From assembly GCA_037141055.1 (NCBI GenBank), contig JBAXDH010000001.1:35641-99640 (forward strand): a stretch of 64,000 bases of DNA, read 5' to 3'. Of this stretch, positions 47,654-54,825 are shown in pieces. The translations under genes and the position numbers were made by a program. The notes beneath the pieces are model-generated. The model ran no database searches. It was not told where the DNA came from and saw only the letters and a list, made by a program, of their open reading frames with translations. The DNA is from CAIVAT01 sp037141055. Its GTDB lineage: Bacteria > Bacteroidota > Bacteroidia > Bacteroidales > FEN-979. Numbering within the stretch: position 1 is the stretch's first letter; each line of letters starts with the position of its first letter.

Positions 47654-49083
47654 ATTCGCTGGTCCCGCCTTTTGAAAATTTTCTTCAAAACATTCAGCCA
47701 GGCATCGGCGTCGAAGAGGGAGGCGTCATTTGTCGCTTTCACCGTCAGGAAAATTCCGATCGGCATCAGCACTGCCGAAGCAAACCAGATTCCCTGCCAT
47801 GGCGGTACTTCCCCTTCAATGGCGTATTTTTCCCCCACAAATGAAATGACCCAGAAAAGGATGAAGAAGAGGGTTGAAATCACCGCCGGCATGCCGAGTC
47901 CGCCTTTACGGATGATTGCACCCAGGGGCGCCCCGATGAAAAACAGCAGGAAGCAGGCAATGGAGAAGGCGAATTTTTTATGATACACCACCTGGTGTTT
48001 GTACACCAGTTTGCTTTTGTTATAGATGCTTTCGCGGTTGGTGACCACGTTTTCCTTCATGCTTTTTGCCCCGTTAATCGCGGTTTCCATCAACTTGCCG
48101 CGATTTTCAGCTTTGAAATTATAAATCACCGACGGGTTGAATTTTTCCGGAGTTTTTCCCGTTTTTGTCTTTTCTTTCCCCGCCTTTGTGTATCTCTGAT
48201 GGTTTTTCACGAAACCCGCTTCATATGCTTTCACATCCTCCATGAGCTGCGACCTGATGGAATCTATTGACTTGCTCAGCTGGTTGATGTTCTGCATCTC
48301 GTAATTCTTCTTGAAAAGGCTTTCATCGGTGCGGGTAAGCTGGAATGCAGAAAGGTCAAACATCTGGTATTGCTGCGAAAAGTCGGTACGCTGGAATGGA
48401 CGGGAGATTTCGTTGTTCCGTATATCAATCCTTTCTTCATAATTGGTGCCATTGTACAGCCGGAAGACTAAAAACTTTTTATCGGGGGAAAGCTCCATCT
48501 TGCCCCATTCGGCGGTTGTAAGAGAGATATTTCCCAGGTGCTTTGTGTGATCGTACACCATTACATCCCTGATCGTGTTGCCGTCTTTCTCCTTTTTGCC
48601 TACCCTGATCACAAAACCTTCGATGCCCGGATAGAAGACACCCTCCTTGATATTGAAGGCAAGTTTTTTCTCCCGGATGTCATACAGCAGGGAGAGTGAC
48701 TTCAGGTTGGCAATAGGCAGGATCACATTCGAATAATAGAATGCAAGCGCGCTGATGCAGATTGAAACCACGATCAGCGGGCGCATGATGCGGCTCAGGC
48801 TGATACCGGCGGCTTTCATGGTGACCAGTTCATAGTGCTCGCCAAGGTTGCCGAAGGTCATCAGCGATGACAGAAGGATGGCCAGGGGCAAAGCCAGCGG
48901 GACGAACGTGGCGGAAAAATAGAACAGCAGCTTTAAAATAATGTACCATTCCAGCCCTTTTCCAACCATGTCGTCGATGTATTTCCACACAAACTGCATC
49001 AGGAGGATGAAGAGGGAGATAAAAAATGTCATTACCAGGGGGCCCAGGTAGGATTTTAATAAAAACAGGTCCAGTTTTTTCAT
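47650..49083 (-). CDS. LptF/LptG-family LPS export permease
   Basis: The 477-residue protein has three N-terminal membrane helices (KKLDLFLLKSYLGPLVMTFF; FSATFVPLALPLAILLSSLM; LIVVSICISALAFYYSNVIL), a large periplasmic beta-jellyroll region (about 130-360), and three C-terminal helices (FAFSIACFLLFFIGAPLGAI and following). The conserved GNLGEHYELVTMKAAGISLS precedes the third helix. It is the permease half of the LptBFG exporter; whether F or G cannot be told. The partner permease is not in the window; LptB is at 13457-14179. The periplasmic domain is longer than usual with a Lys-rich insert near residue 300. Two glycosyltransferase genes follow directly. Confidence 0.88.
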   Translation of the reverse strand: MKKLDLFLLKSYLGPLVMTFFISLFILLMQFVWKYIDDMVGKGLEWYIILKLLFYFSATFVPLALPLAILLSSLMTFGNLGEHYELVTMKAAGISLSRIMRPLIVVSICISALAFYYSNVILPIANLKSLSLLYDIREKKLAFNIKEGVFYPGIEGFVIRVGKKEKDGNTIRDVMVYDHTKHLGNISLTTAEWGKMELSPDKKFLVFRLYNGTNYEERIDIRNNEISRPFQRTDFSQQYQMFDLSAFQLTRTDESLFKKNYEMQNINQLSKSIDSIRSQLMEDVKAYEAGFVKNHQRYTKAGKEKTKTGKTPEKFNPSVIYNFKAENRGKLMETAINGAKSMKENVVTNRESIYNKSKLVYKHQVVYHKKFAFSIACFLLFFIGAPLGAIIRKGGLGMPAVISTLFFILFWVISFVGEKYAIEGEVPPWQGIWFASAVLMPIGIFLTVKATNDASLFDADAWLNVLKKIFKRRDQRI

Positions 49084-49102
49084 TGGTAAATTGACAATGG
49101 TG

Positions 49103-49110
49103 CAAAGATA
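49103..49110 (-). promoter_or_regulatory. -7 element for the LptF/G-glycosyltransferase operon
   Basis: TATCTTTG on the minus strand matches TAnnTTTG and lies 19 nt before the ATG at 49083. Confidence 0.55.
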
Positions 49111-49135
49111 ATTAATAACGCAAAGGTTATAGTTG

Positions 49136-49143
49136 TATTTTTG
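49136..49143 (+). promoter_or_regulatory. possible -7 element for the 49247 acyltransferase gene
   Basis: TATTTTTG fits TAnnTTTG on the plus strand, but the ATG is 103 nt downstream with a palindromic repeat (49155-49220) between, so the repeat would lie in the leader. Confidence 0.3.
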
Positions 49144-49154
49144 TTTGATGTAAT

Positions 49155-49220
49155 TTTCACAGCCAGGACGCGAAGGAGCAAAAAAATATAATTTAGCGTC
49201 TTAGCGCCTTCGCGGTGGTT
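49155..49220. repeat. palindromic intergenic repeat of the 'cgc-aag' family, copy 2
   Basis: TTCACAGCCAGGACGCGAAG and, after an AT-rich loop, TTAGCGTCTTAGCGCCTTCG then CGGTGG. The order of blocks matches the repeat at 4670-4743. It lies in the divergent gap between the LptF/G gene and the acyltransferase gene. Confidence 0.65.
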
Positions 49221-49246
49221 TTATGGCTTTTAAATCCTGTTCGTAA

Positions 49247-50440
49247 ATGAGGTTAATTGAAGTTTCAAACAAACAAACCCGGAGACAGTTTCTGGACATG
49301 GTGGAACTGATCTACAAGGATGATCACAACTATGTAAGGCCACTCGATTCGGAGGTGGAAGCGGTGTTTGATCCCGGGCAAAACAGCTTTTTCCAGCATG
49401 GTGAAGCTGCCCGCTGGAACCTGCTGAACGACAAAGATGAAATTATTGGCAGGGTTGCAGCCTTCATTAATAAAAGGAAGGCTTTCACATTTCAGCAACC
49501 AACGGGAGGAATGGGGTTCTTTGAGTGTATCGATAACCGGGAAGCTGCATTCATGCTGTTTACCCGGGCAAAAACCTGGCTTGAAGTGCGGGGCATGATG
49601 GCCATGGACGGTCCGGTGAATTTCGGCGAAAATGATGTGAACTGGGGGCTGCTGGTCGACGGCTTCACCCATCCGGGATTCGGAATGAGCTACAATCCGC
49701 CTTATTACAGGGCGTTCTTCGAAGCTTTCGGGTTTCATTTCTATTTCGAACAGGTGTCAAACCATCTTGACCTCACCAAACCATTTCCGGACAGGTTCTG
49801 GAAAATTGCAGAATGGTCGATGCGGAAACCTGAGCTTTCATTCAGGCATTTTACTTACAGGGAGGCCGATAAATTTATCGGCGACATGAAAGAGGTGTAT
49901 GACGATGCATGGAAATTCCATGAAAATTTCACACCGATGGATATCTCCACCCTGCGGAAGGGCGTGGAGAAAGCGAAATCGTTCCTGGATCCGGAACTTA
50001 TCTGGTTCGTTTATTATGATGACGAACCGATAGCCTTTCTTGTCCAGTTCCCTGACGTGAACCAGGTTATCAGGCACCTGCACGGGAAGCTGCATCTGTG
50101 GAACAAGATGAGGTTCCTGTGGATGTTATATCGCAAAAAAATCACCCGCACCAGGATTGTCATCATGGGGGTGAAGCCGAAATACCAGCGGTACGGGGTT
50201 GAGTCAGGTATCTTCTGGCATCTCAACGAGGTGCTGAAACATAAACCGCAGATCACTGAGGTAGAACTTTCCTGGGTGGGTGATTTTAATCCCAAAATGC
50301 GTGCCCTTCACGAATCGGTCGGAGCTGTCTTTGCCAAACGGCACATCACATACCGGAAAATATTTTCGGAAGATGCAGAATCTCAGCGTTCAACGATCAT
50401 TCCTGTGGATACAAAAGAAAAGGCAATGAGACAAGTTTAG
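49247..50440 (+). CDS. GNAT-fold acyltransferase-like protein, third paralogue
   Basis: The 397-residue protein is a distant relative of the two candidate ceramide synthases at 28249 and 30486. Matching blocks are VELIYKDDHNYVRPLDSEVE, DEIIGRVAAFINKRKA, GMMAMDGPVNFGENDVNWGL, YNPPYYRAFFEAFGFHFYFE, and IVIMGVKPKYQRYGVESGIF. The double-GNAT layout is kept. It stands alone rather than with lipid genes. It could acylate a different amine, for instance another long-chain base or an amino-lipid; no substrate is visible in the sequence. It ends 137 nt before a secreted protein gene with a separate promoter. Confidence 0.7.
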   Translation: MRLIEVSNKQTRRQFLDMVELIYKDDHNYVRPLDSEVEAVFDPGQNSFFQHGEAARWNLLNDKDEIIGRVAAFINKRKAFTFQQPTGGMGFFECIDNREAAFMLFTRAKTWLEVRGMMAMDGPVNFGENDVNWGLLVDGFTHPGFGMSYNPPYYRAFFEAFGFHFYFEQVSNHLDLTKPFPDRFWKIAEWSMRKPELSFRHFTYREADKFIGDMKEVYDDAWKFHENFTPMDISTLRKGVEKAKSFLDPELIWFVYYDDEPIAFLVQFPDVNQVIRHLHGKLHLWNKMRFLWMLYRKKITRTRIVIMGVKPKYQRYGVESGIFWHLNEVLKHKPQITEVELSWVGDFNPKMRALHESVGAVFAKRHITYRKIFSEDAESQRSTIIPVDTKEKAMRQV

Positions 50441-50505
50441 ACAGGCGCATCTTGCACCTGAACCGGCCCAATTTTTTTTTGTACATTTACATAAATTATC
50501 ATACT

Positions 50506-50538
50506 TTTGTATTTCTGAAAATTTTCAACTTATATTTG
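50506..50538 (+). promoter_or_regulatory. promoter of the secreted Asp-box protein (-33 TTTG, -7 TATATTTG)
   Basis: TTTG (50506-50509) and TATATTTG (50531-50538) are separated by 21 nt, the best Bacteroidota promoter match in the window. The start codon is 39 nt downstream. Confidence 0.75.
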
Positions 50539-50577
50539 TACCCAATAGTCTTAATGTCAAACCAAAAACCAAAAACC

Positions 50578-52563
50578 ATGAAAAAAATTTTACTGATTAG
50601 TCTGGCGTTTATGATTGGCCTGGCCACTGTTGCTCAAAAGCCTCAGGTAAAAAACGGCATTTATGTCAGAAATGTAAAGAAAGTGAGCGAAATTACCATT
50701 GAACCTGCTTCACCCACCAGCATTTCACCGGTTAAAACCCAATCAAGTTTGAAAAACGGCAGCAGCACCAACATTGTAAGTGTGCTTAACCTTGGTACAT
50801 CAGCCAACTGTCTTGGATATTCCAGCGGCACAAGGCCGATGCTTTGGGCGGATGACGCTCTGAATGCCGTTATCAATTTTCACCGTGCAGGCCCCGGAAC
50901 AATCCCGAGTTTGTCGGGTTATTATGCCATGGATCTTGGCACGAACATGGGTGCAGCACAAACGGACTGGAACAACCAGATCCAGGTGCTTGCCGCTCAG
51001 ATGGTAGCTTCACCATATTACTACGATGCCAGCAGGTATCCCTGCGCCGGAATCTACAATCCCACAGGCAATACCACCCTTGCCAATGCATATTGCGCAT
51101 ACTTCGGGCCTAATTTCGCAAATCTTGCTGCCAGCGGATTTGGCGGTTACAGCTATGGCGTTGCCAACCTGGTCAACCATGCCGATACCACCAAAAATCT
51201 CAGGTGGTATGACGGGAAACCTCCTACGTACATTCCTGACGGATTTGCTGTATCCGGCAATGGTCTTGCACATGAACTCGACGGCGGCTATAACGTGATT
51301 TCTGCGACCTATATCGACAGCGTAGTTTATGGCAGAGGCGTTTGGAATGCTGCTACCAAAGACTTTGATTACACCTTTAAAACCATTGCTTTCCCAACAG
51401 TCGACAGTTATTCCAATGCTGATTGCAAAATCGCCGTTGCTCCTGATGGCAACACCGTATGGATGTCGGTATTGTGCAACCTGGTTGGTGCCTCTCCGCT
51501 GATTGACTCTACCTTCTTCCCTGTTCTCAGGAGATCATTGGATGGTGGTGCAACCTGGGGCGCTCCAATCATTGTTCAGCTCGACGGACCGAATGGTATT
51601 GCAGCCGTTAAAAATCACTACAGCGATTATTTCATCAACAATTTCTTTACTCCTCCCGCTCCAACCCGCGACCAGATTCCTTATACCACCGCTTTTGATC
51701 ACTCCCTGAGCGTTGATAAATGGGGCAATCCTCACATGGGCATTGCTATTGGATACGCTCCTGGCGGATATTCGATTTCAACCGGTGTTGACAGTCTTAT
51801 CAATGTATACGACATCTATTCTGTTGATGACGGCGCGCACTTTGCCGGCGTATTCCTTGGTTCACTGAAAACTTTCCGCGGAACATGGGCAACCTACACT
51901 GCAGACAACCGCGTTTATATCTCCAGGACAACTGCCGGAGATAAAATGTTTGTGACCTGGAACGATACCCACATTGATGGTGAAGTAAACAACCAGAATC
52001 CTGAAGTCTGGGCCCGTGGTTTTGACCTCATCGCCAACAAGATCACAGCCAACAACGGAGTAGACGGTCCGAACAACGTGACTTTCCTTTCCGATATCAC
52101 ACAGGAAGCCTATTTCCAGTGCACATCGCCGATCGTATTCACCGACAACAACAAATTTACTATTCCTATTGCTACGCAGTGGGCGCAGGATTTTGCACTG
52201 GATGTCCAGTTTAAATATATTCCCGATTTCTCATACGTACAGTCTGACTTCTCGATTCCTGTTCTCAATGATCCTTTCCCGATCGGTATCGAAAAGAAAG
52301 ATAATTCAATCGCTTCTGTAACTGTATTCCCAAATCCTGTAAAGGATGTTGCAAAGGTTGCTGTAACGCTGAAACAGAATGCAAATGTTTCTGTTGATAT
52401 TACAAACCTCGTTGGTCAGCAGGTAATGTCACTGAACAAAGGTGCCATGAACGCCGGAACACAGCAGTTCAGCATTGATGCAAGCAGTCTTACTTCAGGT
52501 GTTTATTTCATCTCCGTGAACGTTAACGGACAGAAATACACCCAGAAAATGATTGTTCAATAA
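50578..52563 (+). CDS. secreted beta-propeller-like protein with T9SS sorting domain
   Basis: The 661-residue protein starts with a signal peptide (MKKILLISLAFMIGLATVAQ). It ends with a type A Por/T9SS sorting domain (last 75 residues: VTVFPNPVKDVAKVAVTLKQ, SVDITNLVGQQVMSL, SSLTSGVYFISVNVNGQKYT), so it is exported and anchored or released at the cell surface. The middle has an Asp-box SLDGGATWG and repeated short beta blades, resembling BNR/sialidase-type propellers, but catalytic residues cannot be pinned down. I do not recognise the family. The ATG at 50578 begins the signal peptide. Own promoter and own terminator (52583-52618) mark a monocistronic, probably well expressed gene. Confidence 0.78.
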   Translation: MKKILLISLAFMIGLATVAQKPQVKNGIYVRNVKKVSEITIEPASPTSISPVKTQSSLKNGSSTNIVSVLNLGTSANCLGYSSGTRPMLWADDALNAVINFHRAGPGTIPSLSGYYAMDLGTNMGAAQTDWNNQIQVLAAQMVASPYYYDASRYPCAGIYNPTGNTTLANAYCAYFGPNFANLAASGFGGYSYGVANLVNHADTTKNLRWYDGKPPTYIPDGFAVSGNGLAHELDGGYNVISATYIDSVVYGRGVWNAATKDFDYTFKTIAFPTVDSYSNADCKIAVAPDGNTVWMSVLCNLVGASPLIDSTFFPVLRRSLDGGATWGAPIIVQLDGPNGIAAVKNHYSDYFINNFFTPPAPTRDQIPYTTAFDHSLSVDKWGNPHMGIAIGYAPGGYSISTGVDSLINVYDIYSVDDGAHFAGVFLGSLKTFRGTWATYTADNRVYISRTTAGDKMFVTWNDTHIDGEVNNQNPEVWARGFDLIANKITANNGVDGPNNVTFLSDITQEAYFQCTSPIVFTDNNKFTIPIATQWAQDFALDVQFKYIPDFSYVQSDFSIPVLNDPFPIGIEKKDNSIASVTVFPNPVKDVAKVAVTLKQNANVSVDITNLVGQQVMSLNKGAMNAGTQQFSIDASSLTSGVYFISVNVNGQKYTQKMIVQ

Positions 52564-52582
52564 CACATTATCCTTTTGGTTT

Positions 52583-52618
52583 AAAAAGCCCTGCGGTTTT
52601 CCGTGGGGCTTTTTTTTG
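52583..52618 (+). terminator. intrinsic terminator of the Asp-box protein gene
   Basis: AAAAAGCCCTGCGG, loop TTTT, CCGTGGGGCTTTTTTTT: a GC-rich stem with a T-run, 20 nt after the stop codon. Confidence 0.88.
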
Positions 52619-52707
52619 GCATGATAGATCGGTTATCGTATTGGTAAACGGCCTGAAAACTTCGAGGAAGACGGTTGTGGATAAAAAAATCTGCGAGAAG
52701 TTTTGCC

Positions 52708-52715
52708 TATCTTTG
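52708..52715 (+). promoter_or_regulatory. -7 element for the ccm operon
   Basis: TATCTTTG matches TAnnTTTG and lies 19 nt before the ccmB ATG at 52735, so the longer in-frame start at 52675 is not used. Confidence 0.6.
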
Positions 52716-52734
52716 CACCCACTTTCAAAACCCT

Positions 52735-53394
52735 ATGCTTTACGCCGAAATCAAATACCTTGTTGGCAAGGAGTTCATGCTCGAGCTGAAGCAGAAGTAC
52801 GTACTGAACGGCATCCTGCTTTACCTGGTTTCAACGGTTTTTGTCACCTACCTGGCATTCGAGGATGCGATCACACCCGAAACCTGGAACTCCCTGTTCT
52901 GGATCATCCTGCTGTTTGTGGCGGTGAACGGGATCTCGAAGAGTTTCATGCAGGAAAACGCGGCACGCCACCTATATTATTATACCATTGCCAGCCCGCA
53001 GGCCGTCGTGCTTTCAAAGATCATTTACAACCTGTTCCTGATGGCGGTGCTTTCCATCCTGGCATTCGGGTTTTTCCTGCTCCTGATGGGGAACATGGTC
53101 GTGAATATCCCGTTGTTCCTGCTGACCCTCGTCCTCGGGAGTCTCGGGCTCTCGTCGGTGCTGACCATGGTTGCCGCCATTGCGTCGCGGGCAAGCCATA
53201 ATTTTTCGCTGATGGCCATCCTCAGTTTTCCGATCGTGCTGCCGTTGCTCGCCACACTCATGAAAGTTTCAAAAGCCGCCCTTAACAGCATGGACTGGAG
53301 CGGTTTGTCAGGGTTTCTCGTAATCCTGGTCACCATCAATTGCGCGGTGATTGCACTGGCATATCTGTTATTTCCGTACCTTTGGAGGGACTAA
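52735..53394 (+). CDS. ccmB: heme exporter protein CcmB
   Basis: CcmB is the membrane subunit of the CcmABCD transporter-like complex of cytochrome c maturation. The 219-residue protein begins MLYAEIKYLVGKEFMLELKQ and has six membrane helices. Characteristic patterns are FWIILLFVAVNGISKSFMQE after the second helix, YYYTIASPQAVVLSKIIYNL, and SFPIVLPLLATLMKVSKAAL near the C-terminus. ccmA is not in the window. It is the first gene of ccmB-ccmC-ccmD-ccmE, and a long inverted repeat (53397-53541) separates it from ccmC. Confidence 0.9.
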   Translation: MLYAEIKYLVGKEFMLELKQKYVLNGILLYLVSTVFVTYLAFEDAITPETWNSLFWIILLFVAVNGISKSFMQENAARHLYYYTIASPQAVVLSKIIYNLFLMAVLSILAFGFFLLLMGNMVVNIPLFLLTLVLGSLGLSSVLTMVAAIASRASHNFSLMAILSFPIVLPLLATLMKVSKAALNSMDWSGLSGFLVILVTINCAVIALAYLLFPYLWRD

Positions 53395-53396
53395 AG

Positions 53397-53541
53397 TGAT
53401 TTACGATTTTCTGATTTACGATTTTCGATTGTGTAGAAATAGTAATAAAAGTAAAGAACTTGAAAATAGATGGTTTGGAATTCGTAAAATCCTGCAAGAC
53501 TGGCTGTAAAAAATCGTAAATCGTAAATCTGAAAATCGAAA
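53397..53541. repeat. inverted repeat flanking the ccmB-ccmC gap
   Basis: A left arm rich in GATTTACGATTTTC (53397-53431) and a right arm rich in its inverse, GTAAATCGTAAATCTGAAAA (53509-53541), enclose about 77 nt with no ORF. The arms resemble the tandem sequence at 7420-7495. A transcript would fold into a long hairpin between ccmB and ccmC. Confidence 0.75.
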
Positions 53542-54198
53542 ATGTTAAAAGATTGGTGGAAATATTTATCAGGGGTTTTATTGTTGTATGCGATCATTCT
53601 GGGATTTCAGGTTCATATTCCCGACACGATGATCCATGAAACCATGCGGAACCTGTTTTATCACGTGGGCATGTGGTTTGGCATGTTTTCCATGCTTATC
53701 ACGGGGTTTATTTTCAGCCTGCGTTACCTGCGCAAATTTGATGAAACCGAAGATATCATTGCGGTTGAAGCGGTGAACGTCGGCCTGATGTTTGGGTTTC
53801 TCGGAATTTTCACCGGGATGATCTGGGCAAATTTCACCTGGGGCTCCCCCTGGGTGAAGGATCCGAAACTGAACGGTGCGGCAGTCGGACTTTTCATATA
53901 CCTCGCCTACATGATCCTGCGCGGCTCGATCGATGATGTGCACAAGCGCGCCAAGGTGGGAGCGGTTTACAATATATTTGCCTTCTTCCTGTGGATCGTA
54001 TTTGTGATGGTTTTGCCGCGGCTGGCAGGGGACAGTATTCATCCCGGCAAAGATTCACCCCCAGTGCTGCCGATGCACCTTGAACCTTCGATGCGCCCAG
54101 TCTTTTACCCTGCCATGCTTGGCTGGGTGTTGCTTGGATTCTGGATCATGAACATCCGTGTTCGCATCCGGAAACTTCAACTCAAGCTGGAAGACTGA
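53542..54198 (+). CDS. ccmC: cytochrome c biogenesis protein CcmC (CcsA-like heme handling)
   Basis: CcmC places heme on CcmE. The 218-residue protein has six membrane helices, a conserved His in FYHVGMWFGMFSML and another in the PPVLPMHLEPSMRPVFYPAM loop, and a tryptophan-rich WWD-type segment IWANFTWGSPWVKDPKLNG between helices 3 and 4. Both His positions fit the heme ligands of CcmC. It precedes ccmD by 44 nt. Confidence 0.9.
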   Translation: MLKDWWKYLSGVLLLYAIILGFQVHIPDTMIHETMRNLFYHVGMWFGMFSMLITGFIFSLRYLRKFDETEDIIAVEAVNVGLMFGFLGIFTGMIWANFTWGSPWVKDPKLNGAAVGLFIYLAYMILRGSIDDVHKRAKVGAVYNIFAFFLWIVFVMVLPRLAGDSIHPGKDSPPVLPMHLEPSMRPVFYPAMLGWVLLGFWIMNIRVRIRKLQLKLED

Positions 54199-54242
54199 TG
54201 TTTTGATTTTTGAATTTGCATTTTGATTTTTAACTTTTTATT

Positions 54243-54389
54243 ATGGATTCATACGGAAAAATATTTGTAGTTGTCGCAGTGCTGGCGGTTATCCTCGTTG
54301 GGATTTTTGTTTACCTGTTCACCATCGACCGGAAATTGCGGAAACTCGAGAAGGAGATTGAAGAAAAATCAACACACAGGGAAAAATGA
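54243..54389 (+). CDS. ccmD: CcmD-like small membrane protein
   Basis: ATG at 54243 opens a 48-residue frame: a short polar start MDSYGKIF, one membrane helix VVVAVLAVILVGIFVYLF, then TIDRKLRKLEKEIEEKS. This is the size and topology of CcmD, which releases holo-CcmE from CcmABC. The position between ccmC and ccmE is the canonical one, and its stop overlaps the ccmE ATG (ATGA). The sequence itself is too short for more than positional assignment. Confidence 0.8.
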   Translation: MDSYGKIFVVVAVLAVILVGIFVYLFTIDRKLRKLEKEIEEKSTHREK

Positions 54390-54790
54390 AGACCATCCAT
54401 ATAATTATTATACTGGTACTGGTAGTGGCAGTGGCAGTGGTCATTTCGACCATGACCGATTCAAGCACCTATTCCGACTTTACGGAAGCTTCGAAGAAGC
54501 CAGGGAAAGAACTTCATATTATCGGGAAATTAAACCGATCCAAGCCAATGGAATATGACGCGCAGAAAAATGCCAACCAGTTTTCATTTTACCTGATCGA
54601 CGACAAAGGAGTTGAAAAAAAAGTTATCTATCACAATGCCAGGCCGCAGGATTTTGAAAAATCAGAAAAAGTAGTCGTCATCGGATCGATGAAAGGCGAT
54701 GAGTTCATTGCCAAAAGCCTCCTGCTGAAATGCCCGTCGAAGTACAATGACAAGAAACCGTCGAAATTCGGGAGTAAAGAATTTAAGTAG
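54386..54790 (+). CDS. ccmE: cytochrome c maturation heme chaperone CcmE, Cys variant
   Basis: CcmE is a membrane-anchored periplasmic heme chaperone. The 134-residue protein has an N-terminal membrane helix (residues 4-22) and the OB-fold core: GKELHIIGKLNRSKPMEYDA, FSFYLIDDKGVEKKVIYHNA, VVVIGSMKGDEFIAKSLLLK. Where classical CcmE has H-x3-Y with the covalent heme His, this protein reads CPSKY (Cys116, Tyr120). The C-x3-Y form is the variant known from archaea and Desulfovibrio-type systems. The gene starts inside the ccmD stop. ccmF does not follow; a UbiD-family gene comes next. Confidence 0.9.
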   Translation: MKTIHIIIILVLVVAVAVVISTMTDSSTYSDFTEASKKPGKELHIIGKLNRSKPMEYDAQKNANQFSFYLIDDKGVEKKVIYHNARPQDFEKSEKVVVIGSMKGDEFIAKSLLLKCPSKYNDKKPSKFGSKEFK

Positions 54791-54793
54791 ATT

Positions 54794-54820
54794 TTACCGC
54801 GAATGCCCAAAGACGAAAAA
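54794..54820. repeat. remnant of the 'cgc-aag' repeat
   Basis: TTACCGCGAATGCCCAAAGA then CG and an A-run resembles one arm of the repeats at 4670-4743 and 49155-49220. It fills the 35-nt gap between ccmE and the UbiD-family gene. Confidence 0.45.
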
Positions 54821-54825
54821 AAATA

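Noticed and set aside
52641..53201. 186-residue plus-strand frame overlapping ccmB in another phase
   Set aside because: The ccmB frame has six membrane helices and a promoter; the alternative is Arg/His/Pro-rich shadow sequence.
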